Below, piece after piece: positions 6,615-12,558 of a stretch of DNA of 12,558 nucleotides. The position numbers and the translations under genes were made by a program. The stretch is from an uncultured Micrococcus sp. (GTDB lineage Bacteria; Actinomycetota; Actinomycetes; Actinomycetales; Micrococcaceae). The notes below the pieces were generated by a model, which searched no databases, was not told where the DNA came from, and saw nothing but the letters and a program-made list of their open reading frames with translations. Position 1 is the first letter of the stretch; each line of letters opens with the position of its first letter. Location of the stretch: NCBI GenBank assembly GCA_946222435.1, contig CAMIOJ010000029.1, forward strand, positions 1 to 12,558, written 5' to 3'.

Positions 6615-8315
6615 GTGACCGCGCTGCCCGTTCCCCGACGACGGCCGCGCACCCGGCCGTCCGGGGACGGGCTGGGTGCGTGGTGGCTGCTGGCGGCGGT
6701 CCTGCCGCTGGGCTTCCTCGCCGTCTTCTTCCTGTGGCCCGTGGGGGCCATGTTCCTGCGCGGGGTCACCGCGGACGGCGCCCTGGACCTCACCGCGTTC
6801 GGCGAGGTGCTGGCCCGGGAGCGCAGCTGGCGGATCCTGGGGCACACCCTGGGGATGGCGGCGGCCGCCACCGCCGTCTCGGTGGCCGTGGGCCTGCCGG
6901 CGGCGTTCGTGCTCTACCGGCGCACGTTTCCGGGCCGGGACGCGCTGCGGGCCGTGGTGACCGTGCCGTTCGTGCTGCCCACCGTGGTGGTGGGCGTGGC
7001 CTTCCGCGCGCTGCTGGCGCCCGGCGGGCCGCTGGGGTTCCTGGGCCTGGACCAGACCACCACGGCGGTGGTGCTGGCCATGGTGTTCTTCAACGTCTCC
7101 CTGGTGGTGCGCCAGGTGGGCGGCCTCTGGTCCGTGCTGGACCCACGGCAGGCCGAGGCGGCGGCCGCGCTGGGGGCCTCGCCGTGGCGGGCGTTCCGCA
7201 CGGTGACGCTGCCGCAGCTGGGGCCGGCGGTGGCCTCGGCGGCGTCCCTGGTGTTCCTGTTCTGCTGCTCGGCGTTCGGGATCGTGCAGACCCTCGGCCG
7301 CCCCGGGGTGGGGACCCTGGAGACGGAGATCTGGGTGCAGACCTCCGTCTACCTGGACCTGAAGGTGGCCGCGGTGTTCTCCGTGCTGCAGCTGCTGGTG
7401 GTGCTCGCGGCGATCGGCCTCTCCTCCGCCGCCTCCGCGCGGACCGTGCGCGCGCTGCGGATCCGGGACGCCCACGCGACCCCGCTGGGCCGGCGGGACT
7501 GGGCGCCGGCGCTGGTCACCGGGCTGGCGGCCGCGCTGATCCTACTGCCGCTGGGCTCCCTGCTGATCCGGTCCTTCCACTCCTCCGAGGGGTGGGGTCT
7601 GCGCAACTACCGGCTGCTGGCGGAGAGCTCCGGGGCCGGGTTCGCCGGCGGCACCACGGTGCTGCAGGCCCTGGAGCACTCGGTGAAGATCGCCGGGGAC
7701 GCCACCCTGTTCACCCTGCTGGCCGGCATCCCGTTGGCCCTGCTGCTGACCCGGCCGTTCAGCACGGCCGGCGCCCGGCGGGCGCAGCGTTGGCTGGACG
7801 GCGCGGTGATGCTGCCGCTGGGGGTGTCCGCGGTGACGGTGGGCTTCGGGTTCGTGGTGTCCCTGCAGCTCGTGCTCCCGGACCTGGCCCGGTCCGGGGC
7901 CCTGGTTCCGCTGGCGCAGGCCGTGGTGGCCCTGCCGCTGGTGGTGCGCACCCTGGTGCCGGTCCTCGGCGCCGTGGACCACCGGCTGCGCGAGGCCGCC
8001 GGGACCCTGGGGGCCGGTCCGTGGCGGGTGCTGCTGACGGTGGACGGCCCCGTGCTGCTGCGCGCGGTGGGCCTGGCCGCCGGCTTCGCGTTCGCGGTGT
8101 CCCTGGGCGAGTTCGGGGCCACGAGCTTCCTGGCGAGCCCGGACTATCAGACGCTGCCGATCGTGATCGTGAAGCTGCTGGGCCGCCCCGGGGCGGACAA
8201 CTACGGGATGGCCCTGGCCGGCGCGGTGGTGCTGGCCGTGGTGACCGCCACCGTGATGGTGGTGTGCGAACGGCTGCGCCCGCGCGGTGCCGCCGGGACG
8301 GGAGGAGCATGGTGA
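6615..8315 (+). CDS. thiP: Thiamine ABC transporter permease ThiP (fused two-domain)
   Basis: This 566-aa membrane protein forms the thiamine channel of the importer. It has two homologous permease halves in one chain, as in known ThiP proteins, with about twelve hydrophobic segments. Each half has the EAA loop that docks on the ATPase: EAAAALGASPWRAFRTVTLP at 181-200 and EAAGTLGAGPWRVLLTV from about residue 460. The second is followed by a conserved SLGEFGATSFL stretch. The GTG start at 6615 lies 4 nt after the thiB stop, with GAGGA at 6599-6603 as ribosome binding site inside the end of thiB, suggesting translational coupling. The first 20 residues are Arg/Pro-rich and encoded partly by a sequence also found upstream of the riboswitch (see findings). 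The gene ends inside the start of thiQ. Confidence 0.95.
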   Translation: MTALPVPRRRPRTRPSGDGLGAWWLLAAVLPLGFLAVFFLWPVGAMFLRGVTADGALDLTAFGEVLARERSWRILGHTLGMAAAATAVSVAVGLPAAFVLYRRTFPGRDALRAVVTVPFVLPTVVVGVAFRALLAPGGPLGFLGLDQTTTAVVLAMVFFNVSLVVRQVGGLWSVLDPRQAEAAAALGASPWRAFRTVTLPQLGPAVASAASLVFLFCCSAFGIVQTLGRPGVGTLETEIWVQTSVYLDLKVAAVFSVLQLLVVLAAIGLSSAASARTVRALRIRDAHATPLGRRDWAPALVTGLAAALILLPLGSLLIRSFHSSEGWGLRNYRLLAESSGAGFAGGTTVLQALEHSVKIAGDATLFTLLAGIPLALLLTRPFSTAGARRAQRWLDGAVMLPLGVSAVTVGFGFVVSLQLVLPDLARSGALVPLAQAVVALPLVVRTLVPVLGAVDHRLREAAGTLGAGPWRVLLTVDGPVLLRAVGLAAGFAFAVSLGEFGATSFLASPDYQTLPIVIVKLLGRPGADNYGMALAGAVVLAVVTATVMVVCERLRPRGAAGTGGAW

Positions 8316-9079
8316 GCATGGAGGACGCGCACGACGGCCGGCGAACGGCCGGGGAGGTCCGGCCCGGAACGGAGGGGAATGGAACGGCCGGGCATCGAAC
8401 GCCCGGGCACGGTGCCGCCGGGCACGGTGCCGCCCTGGTCCTGGAGGAGGTGACGGTGTCCTATCCGGACGGCACCGCTCCCGTCTCCGGTGTGGACCTG
8501 GCGCTGGCGCCGGGCGAGGTGGTCGCGCTGCTGGGCGCCTCCGGCTCCGGCAAGTCCACGCTGCTGCGCGGCATCGCCGGTCTGGAGCGCGTGAGCGTGG
8601 GCCGGGTTCTGCTGGACGGCACAGACGTCACAGCCGTCCCCACTCACCGCCGCGGCGTGGGCATGGTGTTCCAGGACGGGCAGCTGTTCCCGCACCGTTC
8701 CGTGGCCCGGAACGTGGCCTACGGCCTGGAGTCCGCGAAGGTCCCGCGCGCCGAGCGTGCCGCACGGGTGGCCGAGATGCTGCGCCTGGTGGACCTGGAG
8801 GAGTTCGGGGACCGGCCGGTGCAGACGCTCTCCGGCGGCCAGGCCCAGCGGGTGGCGCTGGCCCGCTCGCTGGCACCCGCCCCGCGGGTGCTGCTGCTGG
8901 ACGAGCCGCTCTCCGCCCTGGACCGGGACCTGCGCGAGCACCTGGCCGCGCAGATCCGGCGGATCCTCAAGGCCACGGGCACCACGGCCGTGCACGTCAC
9001 CCATGACCACGAGGAGGCCGCGGCCCTCGCGGACCGGGTGGTCCGCCTGCAAGGCGACGGCTCGGTCACCGCCGCCTGA
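8309..9079 (+). CDS. thiQ: Thiamine ABC transporter ATP-binding protein ThiQ
   Basis: This 256-aa ABC ATPase powers the ThiBP importer. Motifs in order are Walker A GASGSGKST (76-84), Q-loop VFQDGQLFPH (120-129), signature LSGGQAQR (174-181), Walker B RVLLLDEP (193-200), D-loop SALD (202-205) and H-loop His232. The domain proper starts near residue 43. Before it lies an unusual Gly/His/Thr-rich extension of about 40 residues, encoded by short near-repeats. The start is ambiguous: ATG 8309 overlaps the thiP stop, GTG 8312 overlaps it by 4 nt, and ATG 8318 is just past it. The strong GGGAGGAG at 8300-8307 is too close for 8309 and best spaced for 8312 or 8318. The final C-terminal region after the H-loop is short. 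Third gene of thiBPQ. Confidence 0.93.
   Translation: MVSMEDAHDGRRTAGEVRPGTEGNGTAGHRTPGHGAAGHGAALVLEEVTVSYPDGTAPVSGVDLALAPGEVVALLGASGSGKSTLLRGIAGLERVSVGRVLLDGTDVTAVPTHRRGVGMVFQDGQLFPHRSVARNVAYGLESAKVPRAERAARVAEMLRLVDLEEFGDRPVQTLSGGQAQRVALARSLAPAPRVLLLDEPLSALDRDLREHLAAQIRRILKATGTTAVHVTHDHEEAAALADRVVRLQGDGSVTAA
8403..8432 (+). repeat. 15-bp in-frame tandem duplication inside thiQ
   Basis: The 15-mer CCGGGCACGGTGCCG occurs twice back to back (8403-8417, 8418-8432) and encodes a repeated PGHGA/AGHGA stretch in the N-terminal extension of ThiQ. A more degenerate copy, CCGGGCATCGAACG, lies just upstream. It keeps the reading frame, which suggests slippage expansion in a non-essential linker. Confidence 0.8.
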
Positions 9080-9161
9080 CGCCCCCCGGGGCGGTGTTCC
9101 CTCGGCTCGGCACCGCTGCTGCGCGGCCGCCGGACGCCTCCCCTGGGCGGTCCGGCCGCGC
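9080..9161 (+). terminator. Hairpin cluster after thiQ, possible terminator
   Basis: Directly after the thiQ stop, CGCCC (9080-9084) pairs with GGGCG (9089-9093). A much stronger dyad follows: GCGCGG (9121-9126) with CCGCGC (9156-9161), CCGGAC (9130-9135) with GTCCGG (9150-9155) and GCC (9136-9138) with GGC (9146-9148), separated by a 3-nt bulge. There is no T-tract, as is common for actinobacterial hairpin terminators. It would separate thiBPQ from the TetR gene; termination itself is inferred. Confidence 0.45.
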
Positions 9162-9234
9162 CGGCGGCCCACGGACCACACCGCCCGGTGGTGCGGGTCG
9201 GGGTTCGCGCTGGGCGTGGGTTCGGCCGTGGAAC

Positions 9235-9264
9235 TGCACAGACCCCCGCCGACTGGACTATCTT
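9235..9264 (+). promoter_or_regulatory. Promoter for the TetR gene (leaderless start)
   Basis: TATCTT at 9259-9264 (TANNNT, 4 of 6 to TATAAT) lies 18 nt after TGCACA (9235-9240, 4 of 6 to TTGACA). The -10 ends 6 nt before GTG 9271, so the transcript should begin at the start codon. No Shine-Dalgarno is present. I found no clear palindromic operator around it. Confidence 0.5.
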
Positions 9265-9270
9265 CAACGG

Positions 9271-9831
9271 GTGATGACTGTCCCGGACGCGCCCCGTGCA
9301 CGCGGTCGACTGACCGCGGACGAGATCGTGGACGCGGCCGTGTCCATCCTCCAGGACTTCGGCATGGGGGACCTGTCCATGCGTCGGGTCGCCTCGGTGC
9401 TGGGCGTGCAGGCCTCTGCCCTATACTGGCATGTCCCCAACAAGCAGACGCTGCTGGCCCGCGTGGCCGACCGCATCGTGGCGGACGCGGAGCGCGCCGT
9501 GCGCTCCCGGCGGCTGGAGGATGTGGAGGAGGTGGCCGCAGCGGCCGAGGCGACGCTGCTGCGCCACCGGGACGGGGCCGACGTCGTACTCTCCTCCCTG
9601 GCCCTGGGACTGGGCGGCGGAGCGCTGCACAGGATGTTCGTGGAGGCCGCCGGCTCGGCCGCGGCCGGCGAACGCGCCCTGGCGGCGATGCTCGGCGCCG
9701 CCGCCCTGCGGCAGCAGCGTGCCCAGGCCGAGGCCCTGGGGGTAGAGCTGGGGCCGGACTGCCAGGCGCGGGCCGTGTCCGCACCGGCGCAGACCCGGAC
9801 GGACCCGGGCCGCACCATCGGGCTGCCCTGA
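9271..9831 (+). CDS. TetR-family transcriptional regulator
   Basis: This 186-aa DNA-binding repressor-type protein has an N-terminal TetR helix-turn-helix. LTADEIVDAAVSILQDFG (14-31) forms helix 1, and SMRRVASVLGVQASALYWHV (36-55) the HTH, running into the typical PNKQTLLARVADRIV. The wording ALYWHVPNKQTLL is that of regulators whose C-terminal half resembles TetR itself (TetR_C type), but the remaining ligand domain (about 75-175) is divergent and somewhat short. The ligand and targets are unknown. The start is GTG 9271 or ATG 9274; the leaderless promoter favours the GTG. An earlier in-frame start at 9094 would lie within the post-thiQ hairpins. Own promoter and upstream hairpins argue that it is not part of thiBPQ; whether it regulates the neighbours is open. 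Confidence 0.88.
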   Translation: MMTVPDAPRARGRLTADEIVDAAVSILQDFGMGDLSMRRVASVLGVQASALYWHVPNKQTLLARVADRIVADAERAVRSRRLEDVEEVAAAAEATLLRHRDGADVVLSSLALGLGGGALHRMFVEAAGSAAAGERALAAMLGAAALRQQRAQAEALGVELGPDCQARAVSAPAQTRTDPGRTIGLP

Positions 9832-9991
9832 TCGGGCGAGGAAGATCACAGCCGGAGGCCTTCGTGTTCACAGCGGCTGATCCCTGGGGTTACGGTCCGG
9901 CTCGTCTCTAGACTTGGCGGCCGGACAGTCCAGAGACACGGGGGAGACGAAGAGGAGTCCGCACCACCACCGACGATGCAGGAAGGGAGCC

Positions 9992-11332
9992 ATGGAAGAG
10001 CGCAGCACACACCCCGCACGCGAGTCCGTGCGCGGCCTGCACAGCGAGACGGACGCCGTCACGCAGGGCGCACTCCTGGATCCTGCGCGCGCCTTCCTCG
10101 GCCCGGCGGCCCGCCTGGTGCCCGCCCCGTCGCGTCGGCTCGAGGTGGACCGGTACGGCATGCCCGTGCGGCTCACGCATCCGACGCCGGCCAAGCCGCG
10201 CCCGCCGGTGCTCCGGACCCGCCGGGACGGTGTGAAGGTGATGCAGCCGCCCGCCCTGCTGGACGGGGTCCGGCTGGGGCCGGCCGTGCGGCTGGACCTG
10301 CACCCGGTGCGCGGCGGCATCGTCTACATCATGCGCACCCTGGTCCTGGACGAGCTGGGAGACGACGACCGCGGGGACGTGCACATCGGCATGGTCCCGG
10401 CCGCCGACCTCGTCCGCTTCTGGGACTGGGTGCTGGACGGACAGGACCCGCGGCACCCGGTGATCGTGCACACCCGCACGGACGAGACGGCGGAGACCCT
10501 GCGCCTGCTCACGGCGATCGGCCCGGAGGGGCTGAACGTGGTCCGGTACCGACTGGACGAGTCCGCGGACGGCACGCAGCGGTCCTCCTATCTGCTGCCG
10601 GAGATCGTGCCGGAGGCGGTCATGGAGCTCGGTGAGCCGCGCATCCCGCTCGCGGACGCCCCAGCCACCGTGACCCCCATGGGCCCCGCCGCGGACCGGG
10701 CCGAGTGGAAGCGGGTCCAGCGCTACCTGCACCGCGTGGCACCGGAGCTGCTGCACAACATGGACCGCCGCACCCCGGCCGAGGTGGAGCACGTGTTCGT
10801 GGACGGGGCGACCCTGCGCGGGGCCCGCATCGGCGGGGCCGCGGCCACCGCGGAGCCGGGCCTGTGGGCCGCCCGCACCGTCCCCGGCGCCACCCGTCCG
10901 GTGGAGTCCGAGCTGGACGCCCTCCTGCTGGGCTACGTTATGGCCGCCTGGGCGGGCGCCCAGGACCGCCCGGTGGTGATGCACTCGGACTCCCGTGCGG
11001 CCCTGGCCCTGCTGCGGGACGCGGTGGCCGAGCCCCTCACCCTCGGCGGCGCCCGCGGGGACCGGGTCCGGAAGTCGCTGCGGCACCTGCTGGAGATCCG
11101 CGACTACATCGGGACGCTGGGCAAGACCGTGAAGGTGCGCTGGATCAAGGGGCACGTGGGCCATCACGGCAACGAGCTCGCGGACGCCCTAGCGCGGTCC
11201 ATCGCGCGCAACACCCTCGCCGGCACCGGCCGGGACGAGCAGGTGGACCGGCTGGACCGGATCGCCCGCGCCTGGGAGGGCCTGGCCTCCGGCCACATGA
11301 ACTGCGACGAGGTGGACATCCCCACCGGCTGA
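9992..11332 (+). CDS. RNase H domain protein with unknown N-terminal region
   Basis: This 446-aa protein has a type 1 RNase H fold at its C-terminus (about 265-410), which would cut RNA in RNA:DNA hybrids. Aligned by eye to RNase HI, the four catalytic acids are present: Asp271 in FVDGA, Glu307 in ESELDALL, Asp333 in MHSDSRAAL and Asp398 in GNELADALA, with the accessory His388 in WIKGHVG. The first 260 residues match no family I know. They contain a mixed alpha/beta-looking block (98-210: RLDLHPVRGGIVYIM, VHIGMVPAADLVRFWDWV, HPVIVHTRTDE, LLPEIV), not the short hybrid-binding domain of eukaryotic-type RNase H1. The ATG at 9992 is preceded by AGGAAGG ending 5 nt away; an in-frame start at 9914 lacks this. 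A possible -10, TAGACT (9909-9914), gives a 5' leader of about 70 nt. Monocistronic. Confidence 0.85.
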   Translation: MEERSTHPARESVRGLHSETDAVTQGALLDPARAFLGPAARLVPAPSRRLEVDRYGMPVRLTHPTPAKPRPPVLRTRRDGVKVMQPPALLDGVRLGPAVRLDLHPVRGGIVYIMRTLVLDELGDDDRGDVHIGMVPAADLVRFWDWVLDGQDPRHPVIVHTRTDETAETLRLLTAIGPEGLNVVRYRLDESADGTQRSSYLLPEIVPEAVMELGEPRIPLADAPATVTPMGPAADRAEWKRVQRYLHRVAPELLHNMDRRTPAEVEHVFVDGATLRGARIGGAAATAEPGLWAARTVPGATRPVESELDALLLGYVMAAWAGAQDRPVVMHSDSRAALALLRDAVAEPLTLGGARGDRVRKSLRHLLEIRDYIGTLGKTVKVRWIKGHVGHHGNELADALARSIARNTLAGTGRDEQVDRLDRIARAWEGLASGHMNCDEVDIPTG

Positions 11333-11353
11333 GACCGGGACCCGCTCCCCCTG

Positions 11354-11374
11354 CGGCACGCGTCTGACGTGCCG
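11354..11374. promoter_or_regulatory. 7-bp dyad overlapping the AGCS -35 region
   Basis: CGGCACG (11354-11360) pairs perfectly with CGTGCCG (11368-11374) around a 7-nt loop. It lies 21 nt after the RNase H stop and its right arm covers most of the -35 candidate of the next gene. It could be a terminator stem, an operator, or both; no T-tract follows. Confidence 0.4.
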
Positions 11375-11391
11375 GGATTCCCCAGTAGGGT
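11364..11391 (+). promoter_or_regulatory. Promoter for the AGCS gene (leaderless start)
   Basis: CTGACG (11364-11369, 4 of 6 to TTGACA) and TAGGGT (11386-11391, TANNNT) are separated by 16 nt. The -10 ends 8 nt before ATG 11400, and there is no Shine-Dalgarno, so the mRNA is expected to begin at or within a base or two of the ATG. Confidence 0.6.
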
Positions 11392-11399
11392 GGCGTTCC

Positions 11400-12558
11400 A
11401 TGGAAGCACTCACCAACGCCGTCACGGCGTTCAATGACATCTACTGGTACGTGGTGATCGCCCTCCTGGTGGTCGCCGGCGTGCTCTTCACCATCCGCAC
11501 GCGTGCGGTCCAGTTCCGGATGCTGCCGGAGATGGTCCGCTCGATCCTGGCCAAGCCGACCGACGAGGAGAAGGCGGACGGCGTGTCCGCCTTCCGCGCG
11601 TTCACCATCTCCGCGGCCTCCCGCGTGGGCACGGGCAACGTGGCCGGCGTGGCCATCGCCATCGTGATCGGCGGCCCGGGCGCCGTGTTCTGGATGTGGT
11701 TGCTGGCCCTGTTCGGCGGCGCCACCGCGTACATCGAGTCCGCCCTGGCCCAGCTGTACAAGCGCCGCGGCCACGACGGCTTCGTGGGCGGCCCGGCCTA
11801 CTACATCAAGCACGGCCTCGGGCAGGGCTGGATGGCGGTCCTGTTCGCCGTCATGATCACCCTGACCTACGGCTTCGTGTTCAACGCGGTGCAGTCGAAC
11901 TCCATCTCCGAGTCCGTGGTGGCCAACTGGGGCGAGACCTTCACCCTGGGCGGCATGACCTTCTCCTGGCCGTGGGTGATCGGCATCGGCCTGGCCGTGC
12001 TGACGGGCGCCGTGATCTTCGGCGGCGTGCGCCGCCTGTCCGCGGTGACCAACGTGATCGTCCCGGTCATGGCGTCGGCCTACATCCTGGTGGCCCTGTT
12101 GGTGGTGGTCCTCAACATCACCGAGGTCCCTGCGATGATCGCGCACATCGTGCGTCACGCCCTGGGCCTGGAGCAGGTCACCGGCGCCGCGGTCGGCATG
12201 GCGATGATCATGCAGGGCGTGCGCCGCGGCCTGTTCTCCAACGAGGCCGGCATGGGCTCGGCCCCGAACGCCGCCGCTACCGCCGCGGTGTCCCACCCGG
12301 CCAAGCAGGGCTTCGTGCAGTCCCTGGGCGTCTACTTCGACACCCTGATCGTCTGCTCCGCCACCGCGTTCGTCATCCTGCTGTCCAACCCGGCCTACGG
12401 CGACGGCGAGGCCGTCGGCATGGCGGTCACCCAGTCCGCGCTGGGCTCGCAGGTGGGCGCGTGGGCCGGCCCGTTCCTGACGGCGGTCATCTTCTTCCTG
12501 GCCTGGTCCTCCGTGCTGGGCAACACCTACTACGGCGAGGCGAACATCCAGTTCATGG
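11400..12558 (+). CDS. AGCS family alanine/glycine:cation symporter (3' end beyond window)
   Basis: The frame stays open to the window end, giving 386 codons of a sodium- or proton-coupled amino-acid symporter (AlsT/DagA type) in the cytoplasmic membrane; family members are usually about 450-550 residues, so most of the gene is here. It begins MEALTNAVTAFNDIYWYVVI, leading into TM1. The family signature SRVGTGNVAGVAIAIVIGG followed by PGAVFWMW is at about 77-102. A second conserved block, RRGLFSNEAGMGSAPNAAAT (277-296), is followed by SLGVYFDT. At least eight hydrophobic segments are visible. ATG 11400 is the natural start: it matches the family N-terminus and sits right behind a good leaderless promoter. 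Alanine or glycine is the likely substrate from family membership alone. Confidence 0.93.
   Translation, partial: MEALTNAVTAFNDIYWYVVIALLVVAGVLFTIRTRAVQFRMLPEMVRSILAKPTDEEKADGVSAFRAFTISAASRVGTGNVAGVAIAIVIGGPGAVFWMWLLALFGGATAYIESALAQLYKRRGHDGFVGGPAYYIKHGLGQGWMAVLFAVMITLTYGFVFNAVQSNSISESVVANWGETFTLGGMTFSWPWVIGIGLAVLTGAVIFGGVRRLSAVTNVIVPVMASAYILVALLVVVLNITEVPAMIAHIVRHALGLEQVTGAAVGMAMIMQGVRRGLFSNEAGMGSAPNAAATAAVSHPAKQGFVQSLGVYFDTLIVCSATAFVILLSNPAYGDGEAVGMAVTQSALGSQVGAWAGPFLTAVIFFLAWSSVLGNTYYGEANIQFM

Noticed and set aside
5213..6871. Upstream extension of the AI-2E frame antisense to the riboswitch and thiB
   Set aside because: No family similarity, and it would run over the divergent promoter and riboswitch.
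6680..8308. Upstream extension of the ThiQ frame through thiP
   Set aside because: It is an alternative reading of thiP; the ABC domain and ribosome binding site place the start at 8309-8318.
9274..9831. TetR as part of the thiBPQ operon and a thiamine regulator
   Set aside because: It is 191 bp downstream behind strong hairpins with its own promoter, and thiBPQ already has a TPP riboswitch; proximity alone is not evidence.
8201..9871. Minus-strand open frames opposite thiQ and the TetR gene
   Set aside because: Low-complexity Arg/Pro/Gly translations with no motifs, opposite well supported genes.

Overview
The base composition is very high in GC and the codons end almost always in G or C. 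With the gene families present, this points to an actinobacterium. The overall look (actinobacterial AbiEi-like/DUF559 protein, TANNNT -10 boxes placed directly in front of start codons) suggests Micrococcaceae, perhaps a Micrococcus. That assignment is an inference; there is no rRNA or marker gene to settle it.

Layout. (1) Positions 1-1700 hold one gene (429-1379, + strand) for a lone AbiEi-like/DUF559 PD-(D/E)XK nuclease-fold protein. It is bracketed on both sides by a dense family of short direct and inverted repeats with the core CGARCCAGAGAG, including a four-copy 31-bp tandem array at the window edge. (2) Positions 1700-5212 hold a three-gene minus-strand operon read right to left: an AI-2E/PerM-family membrane protein, an MFS transporter and a small 4-TM protein of unknown function. 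(3) Positions 5213-5369 form a divergent promoter region. (4) Positions 5370-9079 hold a complete thiamine-uptake operon, thiB-thiP-thiQ, behind a clear TPP riboswitch whose expression platform can hide the thiB Shine-Dalgarno sequence. (5) Positions 9080-9270 are an intergenic region with strong hairpins, followed by a TetR-family regulator (9271-9831). (6) Positions 9992-11332 encode a 446-aa protein with a C-terminal type 1 RNase H domain carrying all catalytic acidic residues, fused to about 260 N-terminal residues I do not recognise. (7) From 11400 to the window end runs the first 386 codons of an AGCS-family alanine/glycine:cation symporter.

How the parts work together. ThiB (lipoprotein), ThiP (fused permease) and ThiQ (ATPase) make one thiamine/TPP importer, which the riboswitch should shut off when cellular TPP is high. 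The minus-strand operon is a membrane-transport cluster with unknown substrates. Three genes (AI-2E, TetR, AGCS) have a TANNNT hexamer ending 6-8 nt before the start codon and no Shine-Dalgarno, which predicts leaderless mRNAs. I found no tRNA, rRNA, insertion sequence, prophage or CRISPR array. The least explained parts are the repeat family around the nuclease-like gene and the N-terminal region of the RNase H protein.
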